Part shown: in pieces, positions 1 through 8,919 of the stretch
Layout: each line of letters opens with the position of its first letter
Numbering within the stretch: position 1 is the first letter of the stretch
Origin: Anaerolineaceae bacterium UBA3924
Lineage (GTDB): Bacteria; Chloroflexota; Anaerolineae; Anaerolineales; Anaerolineaceae
Reading direction: 5' to 3'
NCBI GenBank assembly: GCA_002385985.1
Contig: DGEO01000013.1
Span: 17,930 to 81,929 of the forward strand
Length of the DNA stretch: 64,000 nt
Position numbers and translations under genes: made by a program
The notes under the pieces: model-generated
What the model was told of the DNA's origin: nothing
The model's input: only the letters and a program-made list of their open reading frames with translations
Database searches by the model: none

Positions 1-1
1 T

Positions 2-655
2 GACTATCGCTGTGAAGATCCCTTGCTGACCGCCGGAGGCCATGAGCAGGCTGAACGGCTGGCAGAATTCCTGGCCTCCCGGCGGGCTGAACAGGCGGCC
101 AATCCGCGCGACGATCTGAATGTCACCGGATTTGGCCTGACCCATCTGTACTGCAGCCTGATGGAGCGAGCGGTGGCAACGGGAGCTGCCGTGGCGAAGC
201 GGCTGCAGCTGCCGCTGCTTCCATGGTACGAGCTGCACGAAACCGGCGGCGTGTTCCTGACGGATCCAGCGACCGGCGAGCGCATGGGAAGGCCCGGCCG
301 GACGGCGCGGTATTTGCGCCATACCTATCCGGAGCTGGTCATTGATGAAAACCTCTACCCCGATGGATGGTGGAACCGGTCTTTCGAGGAGCGCCCTGAG
401 CGCCGGCCGCGGGCTGAACGTTTGCTGGCCGGGCTGCTCGAACGCCACGGGGGGACGGACGACCGGGTGGCTTTCTTCAGTCATGGCCATTTCTACAACC
501 ACATCCTGGGGGCCATTCTGGGCCTGCCGGAGGAACCCCCGGCCTGGTTTATCATCAACAATACCGCCATCACCCGTATCGATTACATTGACGGCCACTG
601 GGATCTGGTCTACGCCAACCGGACCGACCACCTGCCCCCGCATCTGATCACCTGA
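2..655 (+). CDS. Histidine phosphatase family protein (5' end outside window)
   Basis: The reading frame is open from the first bases of the window, and the protein already aligns before the first possible start (a TTG at 23), so the N-terminus with the catalytic RHG motif lies outside. The typical 'LTxxGxxQA' segment of the phosphoglycerate-mutase-like fold follows directly. The second catalytic histidine is in the FFSHGHF segment near bases 470-490, and a C-terminal NNTAITRI segment is typical of these enzymes. It probably hydrolyses a small phosphorylated metabolite in the cytoplasm; the substrate cannot be told. It ends 23 bases before the next gene and may be cotranscribed with it. Confidence 0.85.
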   Translation, partial: DYRCEDPLLTAGGHEQAERLAEFLASRRAEQAANPRDDLNVTGFGLTHLYCSLMERAVATGAAVAKRLQLPLLPWYELHETGGVFLTDPATGERMGRPGRTARYLRHTYPELVIDENLYPDGWWNRSFEERPERRPRAERLLAGLLERHGGTDDRVAFFSHGHFYNHILGAILGLPEEPPAWFIINNTAITRIDYIDGHWDLVYANRTDHLPPHLIT

Positions 656-678
656 TCTCTATTACCGGAGGACCCACC

Positions 679-2211
679 ATGCCCAATCTTCTTGCCTTAC
701 TCCGGCAAAGGCCGGGGTACACACTCACGCGCCTGCTGTGGGTTCTGTTCAACATTATCAGTGGAGCAGCGCTGGGATGGTTGATCTGCTATGGCCTGCT
801 TAACCTCGACGGCTGGCCTGTCTGGGCTGGAACAGTGCTGGCCGGGGCGGCGATTGGCGGGCTCTGGGTCTGGCAGTGGTCGGTAGATCTACGGAGCCAG
901 GCGGACCAGGCGCGGCGGGTCAAACTGGGGCTGGTGGGTTTTATGCTGGCCGCAGTGCTGGTCATTGGCGGGTACTCGCTGTGGTCACTGTACAGGATCG
1001 GCCGGATTCTCCCGAACACAGCCTCATACGCCGGTAACTTCGAGCGGCTGTGGGGGGCGATGAAGGCCGCCTATCCGTACTTTGACGAAAAGGGTGTGGA
1101 CTGGGCGGCGGTCCGCGAGCACTATGCTCCTCTTGTCGCACAGGTCAAAAGCGACGAGGAATACTACGCGCTGGTTGATGAAATACTGCGCGGGCTGCAG
1201 GACGGGCATACCCGACTGAGCGTGAACGCCCCGGCGGGAGAGTGGTGCTGCTTCGCAGTGGCGGAGGAAATCGAAGGCCGGGCGGTGATCACGTCCAGTG
1301 GACCGGAGGCCAGGCAGGCCGGGCTGATCCCGGGAACCATCCTGCTGTCGGTGGACGGGAGACCGGTGGAAGACCTGGTCGCTGAGCAGGAAGAACGGGT
1401 AATCGTTTCGACACCCTGGCAGCGGCGATATCTGGCGTTCTTCCGGCTGCTCAGCCTGCCCGCAGACCGTATGACCGCAGAGGTGTCCTTCCTGGCAGCG
1501 GAGGGCGAAGTGGTCAGCGTGCTCCTGCAGCGGGAAGAGGACAGCAGTGGGCGCCAAACCGCACAGCTCGATTCCACCCCGCTAATCCGGGGTGAGCGGC
1601 TGCCTTCCGGGGCCGGACTGATCCGGATACCAACCTTTTCCTCATCCACCGGGCATGATCTGGTGGCCGAATTTGACCTGGCGCTGGACAGCCTGATGGA
1701 TGCGCCGGGGATCATCCTGGATCTGCGCGGCAACAGCGGCGGATCCACCTTTATCTCGGACCGGATCGCAGGACGGTTCTTCGATCAGGTTGTCGAGTAC
1801 GGCTATGAAGTGTATCCCCTGCGCCTGCCCATGAGGGGCTATCGATCACGGGGCACCTACATCGTTCAGCCGAGAGGAAACACGTATCACGGACCGGTAA
1901 TCCTCCTGACCGATCCGGCCAACTTCTCCACTGCTGAGAACTTCATCGCCGCGCTGGTTGACAGCGGGCGGGCTGGCACGGTCGGGCAGGTGACCGGCGG
2001 CGGCAGCGGCAACCCGGTCTCCTTCGACCTGCCCGGCGGCGCGCAGGCTCGCTTCTCGACCGGGGCCTTTCACCGGCTCAACGGCGCGCTCATCGAAGGG
2101 CAGGGAATTGAGCCGGACTTCCCCGTGCTGAGAACCATTCAGGATGTGATCGACGGGCGCGACACCGTGCTCGAAACGGCGCAAGAGGTGCTTCTGTCCG
2201 GGCGGGAATGA
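679..2211 (+). CDS. Membrane-anchored S41 (C-terminal-processing type) peptidase
   Basis: 510 residues. Three hydrophobic segments at about residues 18-42, 48-68 and 82-105 anchor it in the membrane. The rest, presumably extracytoplasmic, has a helical region, a PDZ-like stretch (about 200-235, around 'GLIPGTILLSVDGRPVE') and an S41 catalytic domain. The core shows 'GIILDLRGNSGG' near 350-360 and 'ANFSTAENF', in which Ser417 is the predicted nucleophile, followed by a GGGSGNP loop. This resembles tricorn/IRBP-type S41 enzymes more than CtpA, because the Ser-Lys spacing of CtpA is not evident. A GGAGGA ribosome site sits just upstream of the ATG. The physiological substrate is unknown. The next gene is convergent. 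Confidence 0.85.
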   Translation: MPNLLALLRQRPGYTLTRLLWVLFNIISGAALGWLICYGLLNLDGWPVWAGTVLAGAAIGGLWVWQWSVDLRSQADQARRVKLGLVGFMLAAVLVIGGYSLWSLYRIGRILPNTASYAGNFERLWGAMKAAYPYFDEKGVDWAAVREHYAPLVAQVKSDEEYYALVDEILRGLQDGHTRLSVNAPAGEWCCFAVAEEIEGRAVITSSGPEARQAGLIPGTILLSVDGRPVEDLVAEQEERVIVSTPWQRRYLAFFRLLSLPADRMTAEVSFLAAEGEVVSVLLQREEDSSGRQTAQLDSTPLIRGERLPSGAGLIRIPTFSSSTGHDLVAEFDLALDSLMDAPGIILDLRGNSGGSTFISDRIAGRFFDQVVEYGYEVYPLRLPMRGYRSRGTYIVQPRGNTYHGPVILLTDPANFSTAENFIAALVDSGRAGTVGQVTGGGSGNPVSFDLPGGAQARFSTGAFHRLNGALIEGQGIEPDFPVLRTIQDVIDGRDTVLETAQEVLLSGRE

Positions 2212-2317
2212 AACATCCGCCGTTCTTGAGAAGGTGACGGCGAACCAGGCAGGCGCGTTCACCCGGCGATGAACCGGTTGAATGCCAGGCGCCCGGCAGC
2301 AAGAGCAAAATCCGCTA

Positions 2318-4555
2318 TTAGATGTGCAGATCGAAATCGCCGACCTGGATCACTTCCGGCTCTTCAACCTGGATGTCGAAGCGCATCCGGCGCTCGAGCA
2401 GCGCCCGGGCCCACTCCAGCCAGGCGGCCAGGCCGGGGAGCAGCTGCTCCTGCCGGAGCCAGTCGTGCACGTCGGCCAGCTCTCTTGGACCGGCCGCGGA
2501 TACCGGGCGGTGAAGCAGGAAGAAGGGGCTGAGGTCGTACTGAAGGATTTCGGAACCTGCGCTTGTGAACAGCTTTTCTTCCGCTTCCAGGTAGACCAGG
2601 CCGGTCACAGGCTGTTTGTGGCCGTGCCAGCCGGCCAGTTCCTGCCCGCTGCCGGTACTCCACAGATGAACGCCGCCGCCGTAATCCGCGCCGAACAGGA
2701 TCTGCTGGTCCGGGTGGAAGGCCAGGGCCGTCATCGGTTCACCGGTAACCTGAATTTGCTGGACCACCCGTCCGCTGGCGTGGTTCCAGATGTGCACCAT
2801 GCGGTCGCGGCTGTATCCGGCCGCCAGCTGACCGTCCAATGGGGCAGCCAGGCTGGTGATGGCATCCGACGCACCTTCCAGCCGGCGGACCTCCACCCCC
2901 TCGGGCCAGCGCACCACATGCACCACCGCTCCGCTCCCGGCGGCCAGCAGGGTGTTCCCGCCGCTGCTCAGCGCCAGGCTGAACAATTCCCCCGTCCCCG
3001 GGCGAATGGTGAGAAGTTCGGAGCCGAACGGATAGCGCCAGGCCCGCAGGGTCCCGTCGAAGCTGGCGGTGAAGGCGGCTTTGCTGTCGGGGTGGATTTC
3101 CAGAGCGCGCACAAGTGAGGTGTGCCCGGCCATGGCCTTGACCAGCTGGTGATCGGAGAGGCGAAAGACCCGCAGGATGGCATCGTCGCCGACGCAGGCC
3201 AGCGTCTGGCGGTCAGGTGAGAAGGTCAGCGCCCGGGCCTGCGAGACCGGGCCTGACAGCGCGGGGAGTGGTTTCGCGTCGGGCAGTTTCCACAGGTGGA
3301 CCAGCGGCAGCGGCGTGCCGGCAGCCAGCAGCCTGCCGTCCGGGCTGGCGGCCAGGGAAAGCAGCGGGCTGTCGGCGGTCATCCTGCGCTGCGGGCGAAA
3401 ATCCGGAGGGAACTGGCTGGCATCCCGCGCCAGGCGGCAGAGAACCTCCCAGTCTTCCTCCTCACCGGGGGGCAGCGGGTTGAAACCGGCCTGGTTCAGC
3501 CGGTCCACAATCGCGGCGGCCTGAACGGGCGGGCCGGACTGGGCCAGCTTCCACAGCTCGGCATAGCGTTGATCCCGGTCCAGCTGGTTGATGGTGTAGG
3601 TCCAGTCGGCGTGATTCAGGTCCTGCAGCCAGCGCAGGCGTCCCTGGCGGCTGGAGCCAAGCCAGCCGATTTGCCCGGTGAAGCGGCTGTGCGCCAGGAT
3701 GCGCTGGCGCAGGCTGGTGTCGGCGGCCTCGAAGGCGGTTTCGAGCAGCGCGTGGGTGAAATCCAGCCGCTCATATGCCTCCCACTGCTCGGTCAGGAAG
3801 AAGAACAACGCCTGGCGGACAGGGTCGGAGGGTGCGAACTGGCTGTCGACCGCGATGCGGGCGGCGGCAGGCTCATCGAAGCGCAGGGCGATTTCCGCCA
3901 GGCCGGTTCGGGCGGTCTCCTCGCCGCCGCCGGCCAGCTGCTCGAGCTGGTCCAGGAGCAGGGCTCGTTCGGCAGTCTTCAGGCCAGGGTAGCGATCCAG
4001 CACCCGGTCCAGGCGTTCGCTGGATGGATCGGCCAGGTACTCAGCGATGCAGGTCCAGGCTTCCAGGCCTTTCTGCCGGGCGGCCTGCAGCACACGCGAT
4101 CGCACCGAAGGCTGGTCAGAGCGCAGGAATGCGCCGGTCAGCAGGGAGAGGTCAACCTCTGGTACATCCGGCTCCTCTGCCGGTTCGCGCAGAAAGTCGA
4201 ACAGCACCTGCCGGTCAGGGTCAACGGCGGTCAGGCTGTTTTCCTGGATGAGGCGGCCTGCTCCCGGGTGGGAGCGGTCGACGGCCAGATGGAACAGCGC
4301 CCGGTTGGCAGCTTCGTGCCCGCCAGCCGCCAGCCGGCCGATGGCACGCAGGGCCAGCTCCTGAGTCTGCGGCACCGGGCTGGTGATTACCGCATCCCGC
4401 AGCAGGCTGATCGCCTCGCCAGAGGCGTCCTCTTCCAGCGCCAGCACCGCGCCCATCATCACCCAGCGGTGAAGGTCCGCAGGAGGTAGGCCGGCCGGCA
4501 GATGCAGGGACTGCAGGATGGTGGTCAGGCTGGCGAGCTGTTCGGGTGTCATCAC
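2318..4555 (-). CDS. HEAT-like / WD40 beta-propeller protein of the Ycf46-Hsp70 operon
   Basis: 745 residues, starting with GTG 3 bases after the radical SAM stop codon; last gene of the six-gene leftward operon. Residues 1 to about 380 are all-helical with repeated 'ALRAIGRLA'-like helices that look like HEAT/ARM repeats. About 395-700 holds some seven WD40 blades, seen as recurring 'LAFSPD...LA..GDD..LRVFRL' and 'VHIWNHASG' patterns. A helical tail of about 50 residues closes the protein. No catalytic motif is visible, so a scaffold or substrate-recognition role for the operon's two ATPases is inferred. Such propellers are common in Anaerolineae, but this helical-repeat plus propeller layout beside an Hsp70 is notable. 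Confidence 0.8.
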   Translation of the reverse strand: MMTPEQLASLTTILQSLHLPAGLPPADLHRWVMMGAVLALEEDASGEAISLLRDAVITSPVPQTQELALRAIGRLAAGGHEAANRALFHLAVDRSHPGAGRLIQENSLTAVDPDRQVLFDFLREPAEEPDVPEVDLSLLTGAFLRSDQPSVRSRVLQAARQKGLEAWTCIAEYLADPSSERLDRVLDRYPGLKTAERALLLDQLEQLAGGGEETARTGLAEIALRFDEPAAARIAVDSQFAPSDPVRQALFFFLTEQWEAYERLDFTHALLETAFEAADTSLRQRILAHSRFTGQIGWLGSSRQGRLRWLQDLNHADWTYTINQLDRDQRYAELWKLAQSGPPVQAAAIVDRLNQAGFNPLPPGEEEDWEVLCRLARDASQFPPDFRPQRRMTADSPLLSLAASPDGRLLAAGTPLPLVHLWKLPDAKPLPALSGPVSQARALTFSPDRQTLACVGDDAILRVFRLSDHQLVKAMAGHTSLVRALEIHPDSKAAFTASFDGTLRAWRYPFGSELLTIRPGTGELFSLALSSGGNTLLAAGSGAVVHVVRWPEGVEVRRLEGASDAITSLAAPLDGQLAAGYSRDRMVHIWNHASGRVVQQIQVTGEPMTALAFHPDQQILFGADYGGGVHLWSTGSGQELAGWHGHKQPVTGLVYLEAEEKLFTSAGSEILQYDLSPFFLLHRPVSAAGPRELADVHDWLRQEQLLPGLAAWLEWARALLERRMRFDIQVEEPEVIQVGDFDLHI

Positions 4556-4558
4556 GGG

Positions 4559-5125
4559 TCACATCTCCAGGGGGTTGATGCCGCTTAAATGAATTTCGCC
4601 GTCCGGGGCGATAGTAATTTCCGCCTCCGGCACCGCCAGCAGGTCCGCCAGCGTATAGCGCGGCGTGAGCAGGTGGACGGTCTTATTCGCGGATCCAAGC
4701 AGGCCGCTGGCAACCCTTTCCTCCTGCCGGTAGCGGCCGGCCAGGAGGACGTCGATATGCGTCAGCAGCGCGTCAATGCGGGGGATCTTCTGGATTTCCT
4801 CCCAGGAAAACCCGCTGAAGAGCAGCACCGAGAGATCGCTGTTCTCTTTGATCAGCTTCACCAGCCGGGTAACCGAGGCAAGCTGCTGCAGCGGTTCGCC
4901 GCCGCTGATGGTTACGCCTTCGATACCATGCTGCCGGGCATCCAGCACCCACTGCGCGGCAGTATCCGGGTCGCAGTCGAACCCGCCCTTGCGAGGGTGA
5001 GTCAGCGGGTTGAAGCAGCCCGGGCAGCCCAGCGTGCAGCCCTGCACCCAGATGACCGCGCGCAGGCCCGGGCCGTTGGCCCGGCTGGCTGGCTCGAAGT
5101 GATGCAGCCGCAGAACCTTGCTCAT
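4559..5125 (-). CDS. NrdG-like single-cluster radical SAM protein
   Basis: 188 residues, about the size of anaerobic RNR-activating enzyme NrdG. The radical SAM cluster motif CTLGCPGC (C-x3-C-x2-C) is at about residues 31-38, and the SAM-binding 'TISGGEPL' follows near 73-80. It belongs to the '4Fe-4S single cluster domain' group. No nrdD lies nearby; instead it overlaps the DUF2997 gene by 4 bases (ATGA) and is followed 3 bases later by the HEAT/WD40 gene. Similar radical SAM proteins are known beside DUF1257/DUF2997/AAA genes in other bacteria (recalled, not searched). It may install a glycyl radical or modify a partner protein. The fold is clear; the reaction is unknown. Confidence 0.85.
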   Translation of the reverse strand: MSKVLRLHHFEPASRANGPGLRAVIWVQGCTLGCPGCFNPLTHPRKGGFDCDPDTAAQWVLDARQHGIEGVTISGGEPLQQLASVTRLVKLIKENSDLSVLLFSGFSWEEIQKIPRIDALLTHIDVLLAGRYRQEERVASGLLGSANKTVHLLTPRYTLADLLAVPEAEITIAPDGEIHLSGINPLEM

Positions 5126-5328
5126 GAGCCCTTGATATGCAGCTGGTCGCCGGAGGACTGATCGCCTTCCAGGGCTTCCGGGGTCATCTCACGTAGGATC
5201 ACTTCGCCGCCGAGCGCCGCTTCCAGGTCTTTGGTGATCTCCAGGCACTCCAGGCCTTTGACGCCGCGCACCTGAACCTGCACCTGGCCCTTCTTGTCGA
5301 TGGTCACTTCGATCTGCTGCAGTTCCAT
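5122..5328 (-). CDS. DUF2997 family small protein
   Basis: 68 residues. 'IEVTIDKKGQVQVQVRGVKG' followed by 'CLEITKDLEAALGG' matches the DUF2997 pattern: two beta strands, a conserved Gly-x-x-C, then a helix. Cys29 (in 'LECLEIT') is the only cysteine and the natural candidate for a functional residue. It lies 11 bases after the DUF1257 gene and overlaps the radical SAM gene by 4 bases. DUF2997 and DUF1257 are regularly adjacent in cyanobacteria and other bacteria. No function is established; it could be a small substrate or adaptor of the radical SAM enzyme. Confidence 0.8.
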   Translation of the reverse strand: MELQQIEVTIDKKGQVQVQVRGVKGLECLEITKDLEAALGGEVILREMTPEALEGDQSSGDQLHIKGS

Positions 5329-5339
5329 GCTGCCTCCCT

Positions 5340-5717
5340 TCAGGCCGCCCGGCGAAGCACCAGCCGGATCTGGCCGTTATCCTGAGTCTCTTCGACCAGG
5401 TTGAACCCCTGCCGCTCCATCTGGTCCCGCGCGGCGTGATAGGCGTAGCGCTGAGCCAGGCTGTTTTCAAAGTCTTTGGGCTTGATCCCGCGCACACCGA
5501 ACCAGTCGGCGACGATCTCGTAATGATCGCCTTTCTTTCGTAAACCAATATCGTAGCTCACCGGAATGGAGATGCGGATGTCCACCGGGGTCTGCCTGCC
5601 GTTGAACCCTTCGATGGTCAGTTCGCCTTCCTCGTAGGTGTAGCCGAGATCGGTCAGGGCCTTGAGCAGGTATTCCTTTTCCACAAACCGGGTTTTCAAG
5701 CGGGAAAAATGGGACAT
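5340..5717 (-). CDS. DUF1257 (Ycf35 family) protein
   Basis: 125 residues, the normal length for this family. The opening 'MSHFSRLKTRFVEKEYLLKA', the 'YDIGLRKKGDHYEIVADW' segment and 'AQRYAYHAARDQMERQGF' are characteristic of DUF1257, which includes the plastid and cyanobacterial protein Ycf35. It has no signal peptide or membrane segment, so it is cytoplasmic. It sits 13 bases after the Hsp70-like gene and 11 before DUF2997, in the same operon as a Ycf46-like AAA+ ATPase. Ycf35 and Ycf46 are both conserved in cyanobacteria and algal plastids, so their presence in one operon of an apparently non-photosynthetic bacterium supports a shared function. That function is not known. Confidence 0.88.
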   Translation of the reverse strand: MSHFSRLKTRFVEKEYLLKALTDLGYTYEEGELTIEGFNGRQTPVDIRISIPVSYDIGLRKKGDHYEIVADWFGVRGIKPKDFENSLAQRYAYHAARDQMERQGFNLVEETQDNGQIRLVLRRAA

Positions 5718-5730
5718 GGATCACTCACTT

Positions 5731-7317
5731 TCATGTCAGCTGGACGACCGGGTGATCAACCAGCACCTGGCAGCCGGTCAGTTGATCCCTGGCGGTGACC
5801 GTCAGACGTTTGCGCGAATCGATGCGGAACTCGACCTCGAAGCGGGCTTTCCCTGGTTCGCCGGGTGGATCCGCGGGCAGGAAGGTCGGGTTGTCCTCGT
5901 TCATCCAGAAAAGGGAACGTTCTGCTGCTTCCTTTGCAGTGACAGGCACCAGCCGGGCCGCTCCGTCGGGGTCGAAGATCAGCTCCAGCGAGGCCGGGGA
6001 GTCCTGCTGGCGGGCGCTCATTTCAAAGATGGCCACGCCCAGGCTCTTCTGCCCGGTGAAGGTGGGCTTGACCAGCAGGCGGGCCACCGGTTCGGGGGTG
6101 GGATAGGGCGTTCCGCGCCGGGCGATGATGCGGTATTCGTAGGCTTTGTTCAGCGGGTCGACGTAGCGGACGGCGTAATCGTGCTGGATGTGGTTGAAAA
6201 AGTCCACGCCGGAGGCGTAAGCGGCTGCTCCCCGGGCGACGGCATCCAGCGGGCGGTGACAGAACACGCGGTCAGCGCCAAAGCGCCGCTGCAGCAGGGC
6301 GCGAACGCTGGGGATCTGGCTGCTGCCGCCGACCATGAGCACTGCCTGGACGTCACTCTCGCCGTAGCCGCGCTCCTGCGCGTGCTGGATGGCCGCGTTC
6401 AGCGTGGCGGTGATTTCGGCGTAGAGGCCCTGCCGTTCAAGCAGCTGCTCCAGGTCCTGCCGGGTGAAGGCTGCCTCCATCTGCCGGCCGTCAGGGAGGA
6501 TAATCGGGTTCATTGCTGCCTGATCGCAGGCTGAGAGCGCTTCTTTCAGGCGCTCGGCTTCCACCAGCAGCCGGGTGCTGGCCTCGCGGACCGGGTCATC
6601 GGAGTCCCGCAGGCCGTGGCGGCGCAGGATATCCTGAAACAGCCACTGGTCGATACGAGATCCGCCGGTGTTCCGGCCAGCCTTGCCCAGCACGCGCGAG
6701 CGCGGCCCGTTGCGATCCGGGTGGTCCTCTTCCATGCGCACCACGGCGGCGTGCATGGTACCCCCGCCAAAATCGAAAATCAGAAAGACGCTTCCGGGCT
6801 GAATGCGGGCGCTGTAGCCGAGCGCGGCAGCGGATGGCTCGTCGATCAGGTAATAATGCCGGATGCCGGCGTGTTCCGCCAGGCGAGTGAGCCAGTTTTC
6901 ATAGTGTTCGAAGGCCTCCACCGGGGCGCTGAAAGCCACGCTGGCGCTTTCAAGGTCATGCTCCTTCGCAGCGATGCCGAGCACCGCGGTGAGAAAATCC
7001 TCCCCGGCGGTGAAGGGCGTGATCTCCCGGCCGTCCAGGCGAACGCGCATCGGGCTGCGATGGCTGATGTACTGCTTCATCCAGCGAAATGTGCGGCGGG
7101 AGTGGTAGAGCCCCTTCTCCAGCACCTGGTTCCCGATCCAGCGCGCATTCCCCTCGCCGTAATGGATGAGAGAGGGGATGACGGATATTTCCTCAGACTC
7201 CTGCGCGGCCCACTTCCCGTAGTCGGGCAGGTGCACCGAACGGGCCTCCCTGGCGCTATCGTCCCAGGAGGTGATGACTGTATTGGATGTTCCAAAATCA
7301 ACAGCAAATGTTCGCAC
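5731..7317 (-). CDS. Divergent Hsp70-family ATPase with truncated C-terminal domain
   Basis: 528 residues with a GTG start. The actin-like ATPase fold is clear: phosphate-1 'DFGTSNT' at about 7-13, 'EPSAAALGY' (connect-1 region), phosphate-2 'FDFGGGTMHAAVV' near 180, and the adenosine motif 'MVGGSSQIPSVR' near 325. After about residue 375 comes roughly 150 residues of beta-rich sequence resembling a reduced substrate-binding domain. The helical lid and EEVD-like tail of DnaK are absent. There is no grpE or dnaJ nearby; the partners are a Ycf46-like AAA+, DUF1257, DUF2997, radical SAM and HEAT/WD40 genes. It is probably a dedicated ATPase of this operon and not a housekeeping chaperone. Confidence 0.85.
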   Translation of the reverse strand: MRTFAVDFGTSNTVITSWDDSAREARSVHLPDYGKWAAQESEEISVIPSLIHYGEGNARWIGNQVLEKGLYHSRRTFRWMKQYISHRSPMRVRLDGREITPFTAGEDFLTAVLGIAAKEHDLESASVAFSAPVEAFEHYENWLTRLAEHAGIRHYYLIDEPSAAALGYSARIQPGSVFLIFDFGGGTMHAAVVRMEEDHPDRNGPRSRVLGKAGRNTGGSRIDQWLFQDILRRHGLRDSDDPVREASTRLLVEAERLKEALSACDQAAMNPIILPDGRQMEAAFTRQDLEQLLERQGLYAEITATLNAAIQHAQERGYGESDVQAVLMVGGSSQIPSVRALLQRRFGADRVFCHRPLDAVARGAAAYASGVDFFNHIQHDYAVRYVDPLNKAYEYRIIARRGTPYPTPEPVARLLVKPTFTGQKSLGVAIFEMSARQQDSPASLELIFDPDGAARLVPVTAKEAAERSLFWMNEDNPTFLPADPPGEPGKARFEVEFRIDSRKRLTVTARDQLTGCQVLVDHPVVQLT

Positions 7318-7377
7318 GGTTATGCCACCATCGCGAAAAAGGGGCTGGCCGGATGAGGGACCAGACCTGGCTGAGCA

Positions 7378-8919
7378 CTATTTTTCCGGCTGGATGGAGA
7401 CGAACTGGTCCGCGGCCTCGTCTGCTTCCAGAAATGAGGCGGACTGCGCGCGACCTTCCTTCAGCCAGCTGCGCAGCGCGGCGATCGTCTCGCGCTGAGA
7501 AACGGAAAGCGGCACCTGGCGGTCGAGGGCGTAAAGGATGTCCTCGGTGGTGAACTCCCTCATGCCATCGTTGAACCCCAGGTACATGGCGTCGATGATG
7601 GCCTGTTCGATTTCCGCGCCGACATATCCTTCCGAGCGGGCGGCCAGCCGGTCCAGGTCGTAATCCTGCGGCAGGCGGCCCCGCTTGGTCAGGTGGACAG
7701 AGAAGATTTCCCGGCGCTCCCGCAGGTTGGGGAGGTCGAGGAAGAAGATTTCATCAAAACGGCCCTTGCGGAGCAGTTCCGGCGGCAGGCTGGAGATGTC
7801 ATTGGCGGTGGCGACGACGAACACCGGCTCCGATTTTTCCTGCATCCAGGTCAGGATGTTGCCGAACACCCGCGTGCTGGTGCCGCTGTCAAGGCCGCCG
7901 TGGGCCAGCGCCTTTTCCACTTCGTCGATCCACAGGATGCAGGGGGCGATGGTTTCTGCCAGACGCAGCGCTCGGCGGGTGCGCTCTTCCGATTCGCCCA
8001 CCAGGCTGCCGAACAGTGCGCCAACATCCAGGCGAATCAGCGGAAGGCGCCACATGCCGCCCACCATCTTGGCGGTCAGGCTCTTCCCTGTGCCGGGGAT
8101 GCCGATCAGGGCGATCCCTTTGGGGGCGGGAAGCCCGTAATCACGGGCTTCCTGGGTGAGCGCGCGCTGGCGCATGCGAAGCCAGTTCTTGAGCACGTCC
8201 AGTCCGCCAACATCGTCCGGCGTCTCGACCACCGGGAAGAACTCCAGCGCTTCGCTCTCGCGGATAATCTGCTTCTTTTCTTCGTTGACCAGGTCGATGT
8301 CCCGGTCGTCCAGCTGGCCGTCGGTGACGATGCATTTGGCGAACACCCGCTGCGCCTGCGCGGCGGTCAGGCCGAGGGCTGCCTGGATGATCTTTTCACG
8401 CCCCAGCGGGGTCAGGTTCACCCGCACGCCGGAATTGGAGGTCAAACGCTTGAGCACCTCCTCCAAATCAGCGGCGGTGGGATAGGACTGCTCGAGAAAA
8501 ACGGCTTCATCCTTGAGCTCGTCCGGAATTTCGGAGGAAACCGTGGTGATCAGGATGCTCTTGGGTGTGGTCTTGAGCCGCTGAGCCAGGCTGCGCAGCT
8601 TTCGCTTGATCTGAGGATTGGTCCAGGCCTCGTGAAAATCCTTGAGGATGAAGACAGTATCCACCGGCTCGCTTTTTTCGATATATTCCAGCGCGGTCAG
8701 CGGATCTTTGGCTGGCGGCAGCCCGTTGGCCTTGCTCAACGCGACCGGGGTCAAGCTGCGAAAGCCATCCGCCAGGTCCCAGCTGAGGCAGCGGCGGTTG
8801 GTCCGCTCGCAGACTTCCTCGATTCGGTTAATGGCGCGTTCTTCTTCCACACTGACCAGCACGATCAAGGTAAAGCGCGAGCGCAGATATACGTCCAGTT
8901 GGTCTTCAAAATTCATCAC
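7378..8919 (-). CDS. Ycf46-like AAA+ ATPase
   Basis: 513 residues. The N-terminal half (1 to about 240) is an inactive-looking ATPase-type domain ('[19 protein letters not shown]' start) as in cyanobacterial Ycf46. The AAA+ module follows: Walker A '[12 protein letters not shown]' near 272-283, Walker B '[12 protein letters not shown]' near 325, a sensor-1 'VVATAND', and the arginine-rich '[17 protein letters not shown]' second region of homology. A C-terminal helical lid includes '[13 protein letters not shown]'. In Synechocystis, Ycf46 (Slr0374) has been linked to growth under inorganic carbon limitation. Here it is the first gene of the operon, about 60 bases before the Hsp70-like gene, and so likely a remodelling motor of the system. 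Confidence 0.88.
   Translation of the reverse strand: MMNFEDQLDVYLRSRFTLIVLVSVEEERAINRIEEVCERTNRRCLSWDLADGFRSLTPVALSKANGLPPAKDPLTALEYIEKSEPVDTVFILKDFHEAWTNPQIKRKLRSLAQRLKTTPKSILITTVSSEIPDELKDEAVFLEQSYPTAADLEEVLKRLTSNSGVRVNLTPLGREKIIQAALGLTAAQAQRVFAKCIVTDGQLDDRDIDLVNEEKKQIIRESEALEFFPVVETPDDVGGLDVLKNWLRMRQRALTQEARDYGLPAPKGIALIGIPGTGKSLTAKMVGGMWRLPLIRLDVGALFGSLVGESEERTRRALRLAETIAPCILWIDEVEKALAHGGLDSGTSTRVFGNILTWMQEKSEPVFVVATANDISSLPPELLRKGRFDEIFFLDLPNLRERREIFSVHLTKRGRLPQDYDLDRLAARSEGYVGAEIEQAIIDAMYLGFNDGMREFTTEDILYALDRQVPLSVSQRETIAALRSWLKEGRAQSASFLEADEAADQFVSIQPEK

Noticed and set aside
3296..4489. A 397-codon open frame antisense to the HEAT/WD40 gene
   Set aside because: Low-complexity Gln/Gly/Ala product with no family and opposite to a clear coding frame.
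4559..5125. nrdG, activator of anaerobic ribonucleotide reductase
   Set aside because: No nrdD is present nearby and the conserved context is DUF1257/DUF2997; size and fold alone do not settle it.
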